This document shows positions 1 to 5,653 of a DNA stretch of 7,141 nucleotides, one piece after another; position 1 is the stretch's first letter, and every line of letters begins with the position of its first letter. Origin of the DNA: Flavobacteriales bacterium. GTDB lineage: Bacteria; Bacteroidota; Bacteroidia; Flavobacteriales_D; Crocinitomicaceae. Under the pieces are notes generated by a model. The model was not told where the DNA came from and did no database searches. It was given only the letters and a program-made list of their open reading frames with translations. Position numbers and translations under genes: made by a program. The stretch spans positions 1-7,141 of the forward strand of contig RFNX01000235.1 of the NCBI GenBank assembly GCA_009926905.1. Reading direction: 5' to 3'.

Positions 1-818
1 TGAACAAAATTAAAATGTTAGGAGCATTTTTGCTTGTAAGTGGATTCACGTTTTCTCAAACTGTTGCAGAAACTGCAGCTGACAAAAGAGTGCAAGCAGG
101 TCTTACGACAAACCTTGGAATGAATTTGTTGTCTTTAGGAACAACAAGAATGCAAGCAAATGGAATTGGAGGAAATTTTAGTATCGGTATCATCATGCAC
201 AGTGCCTTTAAAAAATCAAAAAATTTAGGAATTTCAACTGGTATTGATTTTGATTTTGCTTCTCAAAAATATTCAACAAAAGTTCCAACTTACTATAGAT
301 ATACTGATACTGACATTTTGAAACAAGAAGATGCTGGCACTGGATCGAGCGTTTTTTCTTTGACTGACAGAACTCAAAAATCAACTTATATTTCAGTTCC
401 ATTGATGTTATTGTTTAGAACAGATTTCATAGGAGATTTTAGATATTTCGGAAAATTTGGTATCCGTAATAGCTTCTTGGTTGCTAGTAAATTTAACGAT
501 TATGGTCAAGTTAACGATAATGGAAGTCTCGGAGCAATGGTTGAGAACAACAATATGAAATCTCCAGGTGAAGCATTCTTATACCAAGGTTCTGTAGGAC
601 TTTCTGCAGGAGCTGAGTGGAATTTTGTAGGTTCAACTTGTTTGGTATTAGAAGCTGGATATTACTATGGAGTTACACCTCAATATTTAGAAAGAAAAGA
701 TAATAAAAGAACAACATTCACTACAACCGATGTTACGTTGCAAGACCCAAACAAAGTTTATTATTCCAATAAATCAACAATGAGTCAAGTTCTTTTCAGA
801 ATATCATTGTTATTTTAA
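1..818 (+). CDS. Outer-membrane beta-barrel protein (5' end cut by one base)
   Basis: This is probably an outer-membrane beta-barrel protein of the PorT-like / OMP_b-brl type common in Bacteroidota; the specific function is unknown. The first in-frame ATG in the window is at 15, but the frame stays open to the left edge and bases 1-2 are TG, so the true start is very likely an ATG whose A lies one base outside, adding MNKIK before MLGAFLL. That gives 272 residues and a proper signal peptide: a basic start, the hydrophobic core MLGAFLLVSGFTF, and a likely cleavage near SQTVAE. The mature part has no hydrophobic helix. It shows alternating polar/non-polar strands rich in Gly, Tyr, Phe and Asn, and ends in Phe after FRISLL, as expected of a barrel's last strand. 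Nine of its ten Arg codons are AGA, unlike the CGN-rich genes downstream. nadE begins 10 bases after the TAA. The family is assigned from overall character, not from a diagnostic motif. Confidence 0.72.
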   Translation, partial: NKIKMLGAFLLVSGFTFSQTVAETAADKRVQAGLTTNLGMNLLSLGTTRMQANGIGGNFSIGIIMHSAFKKSKNLGISTGIDFDFASQKYSTKVPTYYRYTDTDILKQEDAGTGSSVFSLTDRTQKSTYISVPLMLLFRTDFIGDFRYFGKFGIRNSFLVASKFNDYGQVNDNGSLGAMVENNNMKSPGEAFLYQGSVGLSAGAEWNFVGSTCLVLEAGYYYGVTPQYLERKDNKRTTFTTTDVTLQDPNKVYYSNKSTMSQVLFRISLLF

Positions 819-828
819 TTCAATCAAT

Positions 829-1608
829 TTGAATTCTGTAGCAAGTTATATTGTTGAGTGGTTAAGTTCTTATTCAGTCAAATCCCACACAAAAGGTTTT
901 GTCGTAGGAATTTCTGGAGGTGTTGATTCTGCTTTAACTTCGACATTGTGTGCCTTAACGGGCAAAAAAGTGGTAGTGGTTAACATGCCAATTCGCCAAA
1001 CAACAGCTGAGTATGAGCGTGCGCACCAACACATATTGGATTTGAAAAATAAGTTTCCAAATGTGGAATCTTTAGAAATCAATTTGACGGATGTTTTTGC
1101 TGCGTTTTCTGACAAAATGCCTTTCAATACGGAAGGAGAATTGTTAGCAATGGCAAATTCTCGAGCGCGTTTGCGCATGACAACTTTATACGCAATTGCG
1201 CAAGCGAATAATTGCATAGTGGCAGGAACAGGCAACAGAATTGAAGATTTTGGAATTGGATTTTTTACAAAATACGGCGACGGTGGGGTGGATATAAGCC
1301 CCATCGCCGATTTAACTAAAACGCAAGTTTTTTCATTGGCAAAAGAATTGAATGTCATTGAAGCAATATTAATCGCCAAACCAACAGACGGTCTTTGGCC
1401 CGACGGAAGAAGCGACGAAGAACAAATTGGAGCAACTTATCCCGAGTTAGAATGGGCGATGGATTTCCGTGGAGAGGAAAGTCAATTGTCAGCAAGAGAA
1501 ACGGAAGTTTTGAAAATTTATCGTTCTTACAATACTGCCAATCGCCACAAAATGGAACCCATTCCTGTCTGTAAATTGACCGAAGAATTAAAATTGACTT
1601 TAATTTAA
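829..1608 (+). CDS. nadE: NH3-dependent NAD(+) synthetase
   Basis: It catalyses the last step of NAD synthesis in the cytoplasm: deamido-NAD + ATP + NH3 give NAD + AMP + PPi. The 259-residue product carries the N-type ATP pyrophosphatase P-loop SGGVDS at residues 29-34. It also has the family block GTGNRIEDFGIGFFTKYGDG at 133-152, followed by GVDISPIADLTKTQV, and the block PTDGLWPDGRSDEEQIGA at 185-202, followed by TYPELEWAM. The length matches the ammonia-dependent form (E. coli NadE is about 275 residues), and no N-terminal glutaminase domain is present. The start is TTG at 829. No in-frame ATG lies between an upstream stop at 781 and Met53, which is beyond the P-loop, so TTG fits both the expected N-terminus and the 10-base gap after the barrel gene. 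No Shine-Dalgarno site is evident. It is probably cotranscribed with its neighbours, although they share no obvious role in NAD metabolism. Confidence 0.96.
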   Translation: MNSVASYIVEWLSSYSVKSHTKGFVVGISGGVDSALTSTLCALTGKKVVVVNMPIRQTTAEYERAHQHILDLKNKFPNVESLEINLTDVFAAFSDKMPFNTEGELLAMANSRARLRMTTLYAIAQANNCIVAGTGNRIEDFGIGFFTKYGDGGVDISPIADLTKTQVFSLAKELNVIEAILIAKPTDGLWPDGRSDEEQIGATYPELEWAMDFRGEESQLSARETEVLKIYRSYNTANRHKMEPIPVCKLTEELKLTLI

Positions 1609-1632
1609 AAGTACTATAAAAACTGAAAACAA

Positions 1633-3729
1633 ATGACGCGTTTTGTTACGGTTTTATTCATATTTTGTATATCATATCCCGCATTTTCAGGTAAAATTGA
1701 AAAAGCATTTGACGCCTTACAAAAGAAAAATTTCTACGATGCTGAAATGACTTTTCGCAAGTTGTTGAAGAAAAACACATCAGTTGCTTCTTACGGTTTG
1801 ACGAAATTGTACCTGACAAATGATTACCGCATCCTTGACAGTGCTTACAAATTTGTTTTGCAATCAGAGGCGAATTTTCAACTGATCAGTCCAAAATCAT
1901 TGACAAAACTCAAATCGTTAGGTTTCGATTCGTTGGCAATTCAAGATTTAAAGCAAACTGTAAGCAATGCTTTTTTTGAGAAGTATTTAAAGAATCCAAA
2001 CGAAGAAATTTTCATTCAATTCATTGAACAAAATGCTTGGTCGGTTTTAGTTCCAGCAGCGATTCATTTGCGAGATTCCATTGCGTTTTCTGAGGCGGAA
2101 GCACGCAAATCATCCATAGCTTTTACCGAATTTTTAGCAAAATATCCTTCATCTTATTTAGCTGCTGCGGCGAATCTTAATTTTATTGAGTATCAATATT
2201 TGGAATTTGCTCGTCGTGGTCGCATCGAAGATTTTGAAACGTTTTTGAAGTGTTGTGGCGAAAGTCCACACAAAGTAGATGCTGAAAATCGTTTGTATGA
2301 ATTGTGTACGAATCGCGGAAAGATTGAAGATTATTACGCTTTTGCTAAAAAATATCCCGAAAACAGTAACTATGAAGATGCGTGGCGCATGGTTTATAAA
2401 TTGTTTTTAAAAGAGTATTCTCTCGAGCGTTTCCTAGCTTTCAAAGAAAAATATCCCGATTATCCGTATTTGAATGAGATTGAAGAAGACTTAAAACTTT
2501 TTCATGAATCCTTTTATCCTTTTGCTTCCAACGATTTATTCGGTTATTTTGACAGCGAAGGAAAAGTAGTTATCGAGCCGCAATACGATCAAGCGAGTGC
2601 TTTTCAAGACGGTTTGGCAATTGTTGGAAAGAATGAAAAATTCGGTTTAATCAACAAGAAAAATCAAGTTTTAATTGAATTTTTATATGACGAAATTCTT
2701 GAATTTTCAGACGCTCGTTCTGTTGTAATTGTTGGTGATAGTTTCGGTATAATTGACCGTTCAGGAAGAGCAATTGTACCTGTTCGTTTCAATGATATTT
2801 TAGCACTTAGCAATGGACTTTTTGCACTTCAATTTAATTCCGAAAGTAACTATGTTATAACAGATATTAATGCGAATCCGAAGACCGAAGCAGTTTTTGA
2901 AGAAATTAACGTATTCGAAAATGGAGTTTGTATCGCAAAAACTAAAGCAGGTTATGGAATTTTTAACAAGGAGTGCAAATGGCAAATTCCTCCAAGTTTT
3001 GAATCGTTGAAACAACTTAGTGATTCTTTGTTCGAATTTGGATTAAACGGCAAAAAAGGCTTGATAAGATTAGATGGTAAAAAAGTGGTGGAAGCTATTT
3101 ACGATGAGTTTTCTAAATACGATGCGGTTGGAAAACAAATTCTAGCACGACAAGGAGTTTTGTTGTTTCATTTGAATGAATTTGGTCAGAAAATCATTCC
3201 AAATCCAATTGAATTTTTCCCCGGAGCGTTTGAAAATGCGTTCTTTTATAAAGGAACAGCGATTTATCGTTACAAAAATAAATTTGGCTTATTGGACAAC
3301 ACTTTCCGAGAAGTGTTGAAACCACAATTTGATGGTTTGGGTCGGGTATTTACAGGAGTTCCGATTTTCAAAAATCAAAAATGGGGCATCATCGATTACA
3401 ACGGAAAACTCATTTTGCCATTGGAATACGACAACATTGAGACTTTGCCTAATTTTGGTTATCTGATCGAAAAAAATGGAATGTTAGGCGTTTTAGATCA
3501 GGATTTTAAAACGTTGATTCCGACTTCATTTTCCATCGTAAAACCTTTCGAAACGGATTACTTCTTGGTTTCAAATGGTAAAAAATACGGTTTGTATTCC
3601 AAAAAAGGAGAATTGATTTTGCCTGTTCATTACGATTTAATTAAAGTCTTTGAAGGAGATTGTTTATCTTTATATACCGATAACGAAACAGCTTACTACT
3701 TTTTGCGTTCTAAGTTGTATCTAAAATAA
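1633..3729 (+). CDS. Exported protein with helical repeats and WG-type beta repeats
   Basis: The function is unknown. The 698-residue product starts with a Sec-type signal peptide (MTRFVTVLFIFCISYPAFSG); Cys12 is not in a lipobox, so I do not call it a lipoprotein. Residues 24-163 look helical and TPR-like. Four helical repeats follow, starting near residues 164, 201, 234 and 267, each opening with an aromatic-rich F..F..KYP-like stretch (FLAKYP, FLKCCG, FAKKYP, FKEKYP). From residue 303 to about 687 come eleven WG-type repeats (Pfam WG_beta_rep style) of 33-41 residues, each built on FGLID..GK.vipp.YD followed by a loop. The literal Trp-Gly pair occurs only at 584-585; the other copies have FG, YG, KG or LG. 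The signal peptide predicts a periplasmic or surface location. Such repeat arrays usually act as binding scaffolds, but no ligand can be read from the sequence. The gene starts 24 bases after nadE and ends 8 bases before a TonB-like gene, which suggests cotranscription. Confidence 0.85.
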   Translation: MTRFVTVLFIFCISYPAFSGKIEKAFDALQKKNFYDAEMTFRKLLKKNTSVASYGLTKLYLTNDYRILDSAYKFVLQSEANFQLISPKSLTKLKSLGFDSLAIQDLKQTVSNAFFEKYLKNPNEEIFIQFIEQNAWSVLVPAAIHLRDSIAFSEAEARKSSIAFTEFLAKYPSSYLAAAANLNFIEYQYLEFARRGRIEDFETFLKCCGESPHKVDAENRLYELCTNRGKIEDYYAFAKKYPENSNYEDAWRMVYKLFLKEYSLERFLAFKEKYPDYPYLNEIEEDLKLFHESFYPFASNDLFGYFDSEGKVVIEPQYDQASAFQDGLAIVGKNEKFGLINKKNQVLIEFLYDEILEFSDARSVVIVGDSFGIIDRSGRAIVPVRFNDILALSNGLFALQFNSESNYVITDINANPKTEAVFEEINVFENGVCIAKTKAGYGIFNKECKWQIPPSFESLKQLSDSLFEFGLNGKKGLIRLDGKKVVEAIYDEFSKYDAVGKQILARQGVLLFHLNEFGQKIIPNPIEFFPGAFENAFFYKGTAIYRYKNKFGLLDNTFREVLKPQFDGLGRVFTGVPIFKNQKWGIIDYNGKLILPLEYDNIETLPNFGYLIEKNGMLGVLDQDFKTLIPTSFSIVKPFETDYFLVSNGKKYGLYSKKGELILPVHYDLIKVFEGDCLSLYTDNETAYYFLRSKLYLK
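2539..3693 (+). other. Array of eleven WG-type protein repeats
   Basis: This part of the exported repeat protein encodes residues 303-687. I place the repeat starts at residues 303, 337, 371, 407, 441, 475, 510, 551, 584, 618 and 652. The spacing is 33-36 residues except for the seventh unit, which is 41. The best-preserved units are 1, 2, 9 and 11, for example WGIIDYNGKLILPLEYDNI at 584-602. Units 4 and 7 are the most degenerate. The units are strongly diverged at both protein and DNA level, so this is an old array and not a recent tandem duplication. The final 11 residues (688-698) look like the start of a twelfth, truncated unit. Confidence 0.85.
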
Positions 3730-3737
3730 ATGAACCA

Positions 3738-4532
3738 ATGTTTTCGCTTTCGAGACAAGAACGTATTATGATTGCATGGATGGCAGCTATTTCTGTCACT
3801 ATTTTCATTTATATGTACTTCAACATGTCCTCCATTCGCGAATTCGACGACATCAAACCATTTAAAGAGGACATCGCAGAAGTAGAAATCAAAGATGAAT
3901 TGGAGATTGATAATGAATTGTTAGAGATTCAGCAATCTGCAGCAAAGACAGGCGAAGTGAAAAACATTGCTCAAAACGCCAACGATTCACGCAAAAAATC
4001 ATTCAAAGATTGGTCAGAAAATAAAGCATCGTCAGCAGGAAGTTCCAATCCTGAACAAACCGCTAAAGATTTTGAAAAACAATTATTTCGCGAAGCAGGA
4101 GGGGAGAAGGAACGCGAGAAAATCCGTCAAGAAATGGCAGATCGCAAGAAAAATGCAGCCACTTCGAATAATAGCAATTCTTCCAATAAAACCAATTCCA
4201 ACCAAAGTGGCAAGAACAATCAATATGCAGGAAATGTAATGGTTGATTTTAGCTTATCTGGACGAACAGCGTATGACAATAACAACTGGTTCATTCGTAA
4301 TCCAGGCTATACTTGCGGCCAAGATTCAGGTGGAACAGTTTACGTTCTTGTTTCAGTCGATAAGTCTGGGCGAGTTATCAGTGCCATTTGCGACGATTCT
4401 AAAAGTATTAATGCCACGGAATGCATGCGCGAACAAGCTTTAAAATACGCTAGTATTTCAAAATTCAATCCATCTGAAACTGCATCAACCAAACAAGACG
4501 GATACATTCGTTATCGCTTTGTTGCGCAGTAG
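3738..4532 (+). CDS. TonB-like energy-transducer family protein, orphan
   Basis: This 264-residue protein is probably anchored in the inner membrane with its bulk in the periplasm. One hydrophobic helix lies near residues 9-29 (IMIAWMAAISVTIFIYMYF). It is followed by an acidic, charged linker (about 30-145) and a low-complexity Asn/Ser/Lys stretch (about 140-163). The C-terminal domain (about 170-264) has the pattern of Bacteroidota TonB C-terminal domains: GR..y, a Pro-Gly-Tyr-Thr-Cys segment at 189-193, GGTVYVLVSVDKSGRVISA at 198-216, a Cys-containing helix at 226-240, then KFNPS and a closing GYIRYRF. TonB couples the proton-motive force, via ExbB and ExbD, to outer-membrane receptors, but neither partner nor a receptor gene is present and the linker lacks the Pro-Lys repeats of classic TonB. 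Cys193, Cys218 and Cys229 could form a disulfide. The ATG at 3738 lies 8 bases after the previous stop. A structural rather than energy-transducing role is possible. Confidence 0.68.
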   Translation: MFSLSRQERIMIAWMAAISVTIFIYMYFNMSSIREFDDIKPFKEDIAEVEIKDELEIDNELLEIQQSAAKTGEVKNIAQNANDSRKKSFKDWSENKASSAGSSNPEQTAKDFEKQLFREAGGEKEREKIRQEMADRKKNAATSNNSNSSNKTNSNQSGKNNQYAGNVMVDFSLSGRTAYDNNNWFIRNPGYTCGQDSGGTVYVLVSVDKSGRVISAICDDSKSINATECMREQALKYASISKFNPSETASTKQDGYIRYRFVAQ

Positions 4533-4546
4533 TTTTTTCTTTCAAA

Positions 4547-4573
4547 AGATTTCTCCTTTTCAGTCGAAATGAC
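4547..4573 (-). repeat. Degenerate intergenic repeat unit, minus orientation
   Basis: Read on the minus strand this 27-base unit begins GTCATTTCGACTG and ends GGAGAAATCT. It aligns with the plus-strand unit at 4633-4658, which begins GTCATTCCGAACG and ends GAAGAATCT, so the two form an imperfect inverted pair about 60 bases apart. Sequences of this form (GTCATTTCGAC... GAGAAATCT) are, as I recall, frequent intergenic repeats in flavobacterial genomes. That recognition is from memory and would need a genome-wide count. Confidence 0.6.
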
Positions 4574-4590
4574 TTTCTATAAAGAAAGAT

Positions 4591-4615
4591 GTCGAAAATG
4601 AGAAACATTTTCGAC
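4591..4615. repeat. Perfect 10-bp stem-loop, possible terminator
   Basis: The arm GTCGAAAATG (4591-4600) is the exact reverse complement of CATTTTCGAC (4606-4615), with the 5-base loop AGAAA between them. It lies 58 bases after the stop of the TonB-like gene and could end that transcript. However, no T-run follows on the plus strand (the next bases are CAAGTCCC), so a standard intrinsic terminator is not supported. The left arm nearly repeats GTCGAAATGA at 4563-4572, which ties the hairpin to the surrounding repeat units. A smaller perfect stem, CTTTCT/AGAAAG with a 4-base loop, lies just before it at 4573-4588. Confidence 0.75.
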
Positions 4616-4632
4616 CAAGTCCCAACTCAATA

Positions 4633-4658
4633 GTCATTCCGAACGTTGTGAAGAATCT
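4633..4658 (+). repeat. Degenerate intergenic repeat unit, plus orientation
   Basis: This 26-base unit starts GTCATTCCGAACG and ends GAAGAATCT. It is the diverged, oppositely oriented partner of the unit at 4547-4573. Both keep the GTCATT and CGA blocks at one end and an A-rich ATCT end, with the middle diverged. Confidence 0.6.
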
Positions 4659-4709
4659 CTATTTGTCATGCAAAACATTTATTAGTTGTTAACAAGAAAG
4701 AATCTTCAG

Positions 4710-4727
4710 TTAATCCCTGTTGATTAA
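4710..4727. promoter_or_regulatory. Dyad upstream of the HTH regulator, possible operator
   Basis: TTAATC (4710-4715) and GATTAA (4722-4727) form a perfect inverted repeat with a 6-base spacer, ending 65 bases before the regulator's ATG and 14 bases before the TTTG promoter box. A second, overlapping dyad, TGATT (4721-4725) with AATCA (4733-4737), continues toward the promoter. HTH/S24 regulators often bind such dyads near their own promoter, so autoregulation is a reasonable guess. Short AT-rich dyads also arise by chance in this kind of sequence. Confidence 0.3.
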
Positions 4728-4741
4728 TTTTCAATCATTAT

Positions 4742-4776
4742 TTTGCTTAAAAATTAAAATTTTATTTTTATTTTTG
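4742..4776 (+). promoter_or_regulatory. Bacteroidota-type promoter for the HTH regulator
   Basis: TTTG at 4742-4745 matches the -33 box and TATTTTTG at 4769-4776 matches the -7 box TAnnTTTG of the Bacteroidota housekeeping sigma factor. The spacer is 23 bases, at the long end of what is accepted. Transcription would start near 4781-4785, giving a leader of only about 10 bases before the ATG at 4793. The region is so T-rich that chance matches are likely; the position directly before the gene is the main support. Confidence 0.5.
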
Positions 4777-4792
4777 TTTCAAATAAGTTGAA

Positions 4793-5605
4793 ATGAAAGT
4801 TGGAAGCAATCTCAAAGCATTAAGAAAACGCAAATCATTGTCGCAAGAAGAAGTAGCACAAGCACTTGGTATGAATCGTTCTACTTATAGTGGTTACGAA
4901 AATGACGTTGCTTTGCCAAACATAGAAAATTTAATTGCTTTCAGTCAATTCCACGATTTAAGCATTGACGATTTAATCAAAAAAGATTTTAGTGAGTTCA
5001 CAGAAATAGATTGGACAAAGTTTGAAAATCAATGGAAAGATGCTGCAAAAGGTTCGAATCTTCGCGTTTTAACAGCAGTTGTAGACAACAACAACGAAGA
5101 ATTGATTGAATTGATCCCAGAAAAAGCGCGTGCAGGTTACGTCAGTGGTTATTCCGATCAAGAATTTATTCAAGATTTACCACGCATCAATTTACCATTC
5201 TTAACCAAAGAAAGAAAACACCGTGGTTTTGCAATCAATGGCGATTCGATGCCACCACTTCCATCTGGTTCAATTGTTATAGGAGAATTCATTCAAGATT
5301 GGACAAACATAAAATCTGGAACACCTTGTATTGTTGTGACTAAAAGTGAAGGAATCGTTTTCAAATTCGTTTACAACAATCTAAAAGAAAGTAAATCGTT
5401 GGTTTTAGTTTCCTCCAATCCAATGTATCAACCGTTTAGCGTTTCGTCGGCAGATATCATTGAAATTTGGAAGTTTAGCGCATACATTTCAAAAGAAATT
5501 CCAGAAGTGCAAATGGACGCACAACAAGTGAATTTAAGCTTTAGAAACATTCATTTAGACATTCAACGAATTTTAGATAAAATTGAGCAAAATCAAAAGA
5601 ACTAA
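4793..5605 (+). CDS. XRE-family regulator with LexA-like S24 peptidase domain
   Basis: The 270-residue product is a DNA-binding regulator of the CI/LexA-like class. Residues 4-63 form an HTH_3 domain (LKALRKRKSLSQEEVAQALG, then MNRSTYSGYENDVALPNIEN). Residues about 64-110 are a linker. The S24 domain covers about 112-232: an Ala114-Gly115 bond in RAGYVSGY matches the LexA/CI cleavage site, GDSM at 150-153 supplies the candidate nucleophile Ser152, and Lys191 in IVFKFVYN is the candidate general base. The Ser-Lys spacing is 39 residues, against 37 in E. coli LexA. The tail (about 233-270) is helical and charged. The ATG at 4793 is chosen because the HTH starts at once and a promoter lies just upstream. 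What it regulates is not visible: no SOS or phage gene is adjacent, and thrS follows after 48 bases. Many Bacteroidota encode several such proteins, so this need not be a LexA orthologue. Confidence 0.9.
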   Translation: MKVGSNLKALRKRKSLSQEEVAQALGMNRSTYSGYENDVALPNIENLIAFSQFHDLSIDDLIKKDFSEFTEIDWTKFENQWKDAAKGSNLRVLTAVVDNNNEELIELIPEKARAGYVSGYSDQEFIQDLPRINLPFLTKERKHRGFAINGDSMPPLPSGSIVIGEFIQDWTNIKSGTPCIVVTKSEGIVFKFVYNNLKESKSLVLVSSNPMYQPFSVSSADIIEIWKFSAYISKEIPEVQMDAQQVNLSFRNIHLDIQRILDKIEQNQKN

Positions 5606-5626
5606 CGGCTGTTAAAAGCTAATGAT

Positions 5627-5634
5627 TATCTTTG
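5627..5634 (+). promoter_or_regulatory. Possible -7 promoter box for thrS
   Basis: TATCTTTG matches TAnnTTTG and lies 19 bases before the thrS ATG, in the short gap after the regulator gene. No clear TTTG -33 box is found 17-23 bases upstream, so the assignment rests on the -7 box and its position. If real, thrS is transcribed separately from the regulator with a leader of about 13 bases, too short for a leader-peptide or T-box control element. Confidence 0.45.
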
Positions 5635-5653
5635 TTCTCAAATTTTTAATATT

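Larger units (their letters stand above)
4533..4792. other. 260-base non-coding region
   Basis: No convincing gene lies between the TonB-like gene and the HTH regulator. The left half (about 4547-4658) is a cluster of related short direct and inverted repeats, including a perfect 10-bp stem-loop. The right half is very AT-rich and contains a dyad at 4710-4727 and a Bacteroidota-type promoter at 4742-4776. The region is the likely boundary between the upstream transcription unit and that of the regulator. Confidence 0.8.

Noticed and set aside
870..1379. A 169-codon open frame on the minus strand opposite nadE
   Set aside because: It lies entirely within nadE, whose protein is strongly recognisable. 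The antisense product has no family character and no promoter of its own that I could see.
1633..1695. Lipoprotein signal in the WG-repeat protein
   Set aside because: Cys12 is preceded by LFIF in the hydrophobic core, which does not match a lipobox, and a standard cleavage site after AFS or AFSG fits better.
3730..3740. ATG at 3730 as an alternative start for the TonB-like gene
   Set aside because: It is 8 bases upstream of 3738 and therefore in a different frame. The frame from 3738 carries the membrane helix and the TonB-like domain.
3967..4443. Two open frames (3967-4239 and 4243-4443) in another plus-strand frame
   Set aside because: Both overlap the TonB-like gene, whose frame has a membrane helix and a coherent C-terminal domain. 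The alternative products are low-complexity shadows.
4533..4792. CRISPR array or tRNA in the long non-coding gap
   Set aside because: The repeats are few, diverged and of mixed orientation, with no uniform spacers, and no cloverleaf pattern or CCA-type end is present.
5606..5653. T-box, riboswitch or leader-peptide control ahead of thrS
   Set aside because: Only 48 bases separate the genes, with no stable hairpin and no run of Thr codons.
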